Shown here: positions 5,163-7,701 of the stretch, in pieces
How the letters are laid out: the number at the start of each line of letters is the position of its first letter
How positions within the stretch are numbered: the stretch's first letter is position 1
The notes under the pieces: model-generated
What the model was told of the DNA's origin: nothing
What the model saw: the letters and a program-made list of their open reading frames with translations, nothing else
The model's database searches: none
Position numbers and translations under genes: made by a program
From: Deltaproteobacteria bacterium
GTDB lineage: Bacteria; Myxococcota; Polyangia; Haliangiales; Haliangiaceae
Length of the DNA: 7,701 bases
Direction of reading: 5' to 3'
NCBI GenBank assembly: GCA_018262455.1
Contig: JAGSPR010000329.1
Location: forward strand, 1-7,701

Positions 5163-7244
5163 ATGACGTCACGCGAACGCCGGATCCTGATCGTGACCGC
5201 GCTGTTCGCGACCGGTGTGCCCGCGAGCGCGGCCTGGTGGGTGAATGCGCGCACCCAGCAGCTGGCCAGCCGGCTCGGCGAAGCCGGCGGCGTTCCAGCG
5301 CGGATCGGCACGCTCGACGCTGATCTGAGCGGCGCGATCAGGCTCACCGACGTCGCGTTCGGCGACCTGATCTCGGCGGACGCGATCGAAGCGTCGGTCG
5401 GGATGGGCTCGTTGCTCGATGGTGAGCTCCGGGCCGACGAGATTCGCATCGAGGGGCCGCGCGTTTCGGTCCACGTCGACGGCGACGGCGATTCCGACCT
5501 CGCCCGGCTCGCGCGCCGGCTCGCGCATGGCCAGCGCCACACCGGTGCTGGAGGAGCCCGCATCCGCCGGATCGTCGTTGCCGGCGGAACGCTCACCGCG
5601 CAGGTCGCCGGGATCGGGGAGCTGTCGGCCGACGGCGTGGAGCTGGTGCCAGATGCGGGCGGCGTCCGGGTCGTGACCGGGCTCGTGCGCGTCCACGGCA
5701 GCACGCCGATCCCCGGTTTCCGGGGCGTGGGCCCTGGGCCGGCTTCCGATCGGCGGCTCGGAGTCGAGCTCGCGTTCGCGCGCAGCGCCGCCGAGATCTC
5801 GCTGCCGCAGATGCGATTCGGGCGGGTGCTCGCGGTCGGCGGAGCCGGGACGATCACCGGCGCCTCGGGAGTCACGGGCGTGGTCTCGCAGGAAGCTGCG
5901 GTCGTCCTGCGGGATCTCGCGGCGGGACGGCGTGTGCCCGGCGGTGCGCTCGAGATCCGGGGCGCGATCGACGATGCAGGCATCGCGCGAGCAATCTCGG
6001 TCGATGTCTCGCCGGTCGACTTCGCGGTCACGCTGCAGGGTGACCACGTGCCGCTGCGCATGTTCGGTTCGCTCGTCCCGCACGGGCTCGATGTCGCCGA
6101 CACCCGCGCCACCGGGACGGTGACGCTGCGACTTGCAGCGCAGACGCTCGCGCTCGAAGCGAACGGGAACGTCGATCACCTCGTGATCGATCACCGCGCG
6201 GTCGCGACCGAGGCCGTGACCCTCGCCGCCGCCGTGCGTGCCAGCGTCACGATCACGCCCGAGACGATCACGGTCGCCCGCGCGAGCCTCCAGCTCGGGG
6301 CGATCGAGCTCTCGGCCGGTGGCTGGATGCGTCGCGGCACGCCGACCTCGGGGCAGCTCGACGTCCAGCTGGCGCCGGCGCCGTGCTCGGCGCTGCTGGC
6401 GTCGCTTCCGGAGGCCGTGCGTGGCCCGCTCGACGGCATGGCACTCGACGGTTCGCTCGGGGGGCGCGCGCGGCTCGTCGTCGATCTCGCGGCACCGGTC
6501 GGCGAAGGCGTCACCCTCAGCAGCTCGCTCGCGACGCGGTGCGAGGTCACCTCCGAGCCGCCGGGCGGAGATGTCACCGTGCTCGCCGATGCGAGCGAGC
6601 AACAACTCGCCGACGGCTCGCACGCGCGGATCGGCCATGGCGAGCCCGACTGGGCCCCGCTGCGCGGCTTGCCTGCGCACGTGGCCGGGGCGTTCGTGTC
6701 CGCCGAGGACGCGCAGTTCTGGGGCCACGCCGGGTTCGATCTGCACCAGATCGCGCGCAGCCTCGAGATCGATCTGCGTGAGCACCGGCTCGCTCGCGGG
6801 GGCTCGACGATCAGCCAGCAGCTCGTCAAGAACGCGTTCCTGTCGCAGCGGCGCAGCTTCGATCGCAAGCTCCAGGAAGCGGTCCTCACCTGGCGGCTCG
6901 AGGCGAGGCTCGACAAGAAGCAGATCCTCGAGCGCTATCTGAACATCATCGAGCTCGGCCCGCGCACGTTCGGGCTCGCCGCGGCCGCGCGGTACTGGTT
7001 CGACACCTCGCCTCGCCACCTCACGGTCCGGCAGGCTGCGTTCCTCGCGGCGCTGACCTCTCAGCCGGCCTCGATGAGCCGGCGGGTTCGGCACGCGGGC
7101 GGACTCGACCCCGAGACCGCGGAGCGCGTGACGATCGTGCTGCGGGCGATGCTGCGCGATGGCGCGATCGGTCCGGAGGCGTACGACGCGGCGAAGGCCG
7201 CCTCTCTTCACTTCACCCCGACCGCGATCGCCGGCGAGCGCTGA
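5163..7244 (+). CDS. AsmA-like / GT51 peptidoglycan glycosyltransferase fusion protein
   Basis: A 693-residue protein whose C-terminal part (about 490-660) is a GT51 glycosyltransferase, the enzyme that polymerises lipid II into glycan strands. All main motifs are seen: EDAQFWGHAGFD with catalytic E515; RGGSTISQQLVKN (545-557); RKLQE with the second glutamate E572; ILERYLN (588-594). E515 and E572 are 57 residues apart, as are E233 and E290 of E. coli PBP1b. No transpeptidase (SxxK, SxN, KTG) follows, so it is monofunctional. The N-terminus has a probable membrane anchor (about 9-28), then about 450 residues of alternating short strands; the segment IRLTDVAFGDLISADAIEASV and later LRADEIRIEGPRVSVHVDG resemble AsmA/TamB-type proteins. 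That places the bulk in the periplasm. MtgA-type enzymes are usually under 300 residues, so the added domain is the odd part. The ATG at 5163 lies 6 bases after the ddl stop; no strong ribosome-binding site is visible, which suggests coupling to ddl. The GT51 call is sure; the AsmA likeness is by pattern. Confidence 0.93.
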   Translation: MTSRERRILIVTALFATGVPASAAWWVNARTQQLASRLGEAGGVPARIGTLDADLSGAIRLTDVAFGDLISADAIEASVGMGSLLDGELRADEIRIEGPRVSVHVDGDGDSDLARLARRLAHGQRHTGAGGARIRRIVVAGGTLTAQVAGIGELSADGVELVPDAGGVRVVTGLVRVHGSTPIPGFRGVGPGPASDRRLGVELAFARSAAEISLPQMRFGRVLAVGGAGTITGASGVTGVVSQEAAVVLRDLAAGRRVPGGALEIRGAIDDAGIARAISVDVSPVDFAVTLQGDHVPLRMFGSLVPHGLDVADTRATGTVTLRLAAQTLALEANGNVDHLVIDHRAVATEAVTLAAAVRASVTITPETITVARASLQLGAIELSAGGWMRRGTPTSGQLDVQLAPAPCSALLASLPEAVRGPLDGMALDGSLGGRARLVVDLAAPVGEGVTLSSSLATRCEVTSEPPGGDVTVLADASEQQLADGSHARIGHGEPDWAPLRGLPAHVAGAFVSAEDAQFWGHAGFDLHQIARSLEIDLREHRLARGGSTISQQLVKNAFLSQRRSFDRKLQEAVLTWRLEARLDKKQILERYLNIIELGPRTFGLAAAARYWFDTSPRHLTVRQAAFLAALTSQPASMSRRVRHAGGLDPETAERVTIVLRAMLRDGAIGPEAYDAAKAASLHFTPTAIAGER

Positions 7245-7314
7245 CTCGGACGCCGAGCCCCGGCGGACTCAGACGCCGAGCCCCGGCGGACTCAGACGCC
7301 GAGCCCCGGCGGAC

Positions 7315-7326
<12 letters not shown>
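7243..7326. repeat. 23-bp direct tandem repeat, 3.65 copies, between convergent genes
   Basis: The unit reads GACTCAGACGCCGAGCCCCG followed by GCG. Full copies are at 7243-7265, 7266-7288 and 7289-7311, then a 15-base partial copy at 7312-7326. The copies are identical except for G instead of A at 7248 in the first. The array begins inside the TGA stop of the GT51 gene (7242-7244) and ends inside the last codons of the metallophosphoesterase gene, whose TGA is 7317-7315. On the minus strand each of the three later copies spells Leu-Gly-Val-stop, so it looks like the end of that gene was duplicated into the spacer. A 23-base unit cannot keep frame, which fits a noncoding place. Confidence 0.93.
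7251..7311. terminator. Possible bidirectional terminator: three GC-rich hairpins within the repeat array
   Basis: Each repeat unit holds a perfect CGCCG-AGCCC-CGGCG stem-loop (7251-7265, 7274-7288, 7297-7311). The CGGCG of one copy can instead pair with CGCCG of the next across an 8-base loop, so the array can fold in two registers. It sits between two convergent stop codons where termination in both directions is expected. There is no T-tract on either strand, so classical intrinsic termination is doubtful. Confidence 0.3.

Positions 7327-7701
<375 letters not shown>

Noticed and set aside
5164..5171. Perfect 8-bp palindrome TGACGTCA at the GT51 start codon
   Set aside because: It overlaps the start codon and first codons, occurs once and is short enough to be chance.
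5169..7211. A 680-codon open frame on the minus strand, opposite the GT51 gene
   Set aside because: It covers a gene with full GT51 motifs on the other strand, and its own product is Arg/Asp/Glu-rich without motifs. Treated as a high-GC shadow.

Overview
The window looks like chromosome from a high-GC bacterium. Most likely this is a myxobacterium-type organism (Myxococcota): G+C is very high throughout, third codon positions are almost all G or C, and the genes are a sigma-54 activator, long low-complexity basic proteins and Gram-negative-type wall genes. The taxonomic call is an inference from style, not from a marker gene. Six protein genes and one clearly degenerate-nuclease-like gene fill nearly all of the sequence. 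I see no RNA genes, CRISPR array, insertion sequence or attachment site.

Layout, left to right. (1) 1-816, plus strand: the C-terminal part of a sigma-54-dependent, Fis-family activator, cut by the window start. (2) A three-gene minus-strand operon reading from 3985 down to 831. It starts with a 496-residue protein made of a histone-H1-like Lys/Ala/Pro tail, an Arg/Gln-rich linker, a winged-helix-like region and a catalytically degenerate Mrr-type nuclease fold. Next comes lipB (octanoyltransferase), which overlaps it by 4 bases. Last is a divergent ATP-grasp enzyme related to D-Ala-D-Ala ligase, 9 bases after lipB and in the same frame. (3) 3986-4157: a 172-base divergent intergenic region, the only substantial regulatory space. 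(4) A plus-strand pair: a canonical D-Ala-D-Ala ligase (ddl, 4158-5156), followed 6 bases later by a 693-residue protein (5163-7244). That protein joins a long AsmA-like region to a C-terminal GT51 peptidoglycan glycosyltransferase domain with no transpeptidase. (5) 7243-7326: 3.65 copies of a 23-bp tandem repeat that contain the stop codons of both flanking convergent genes. (6) 7315-7701, minus strand: the C-terminal part of a metallophosphoesterase, cut by the window end.

The plus-strand pair makes sense as a peptidoglycan unit: Ddl makes the D-Ala-D-Ala end of the precursor and the GT51 protein would polymerise lipid II glycan. The minus-strand operon is functionally mixed: lipoate attachment, an unassigned ATP-grasp ligase and a probable DNA-binding protein. 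The points most worth following up are the dead Mrr-like protein with its H1-like tail, the AsmA-GT51 fusion, the second Ddl-family enzyme with an altered substrate loop, and the repeat array at the convergent gene ends.
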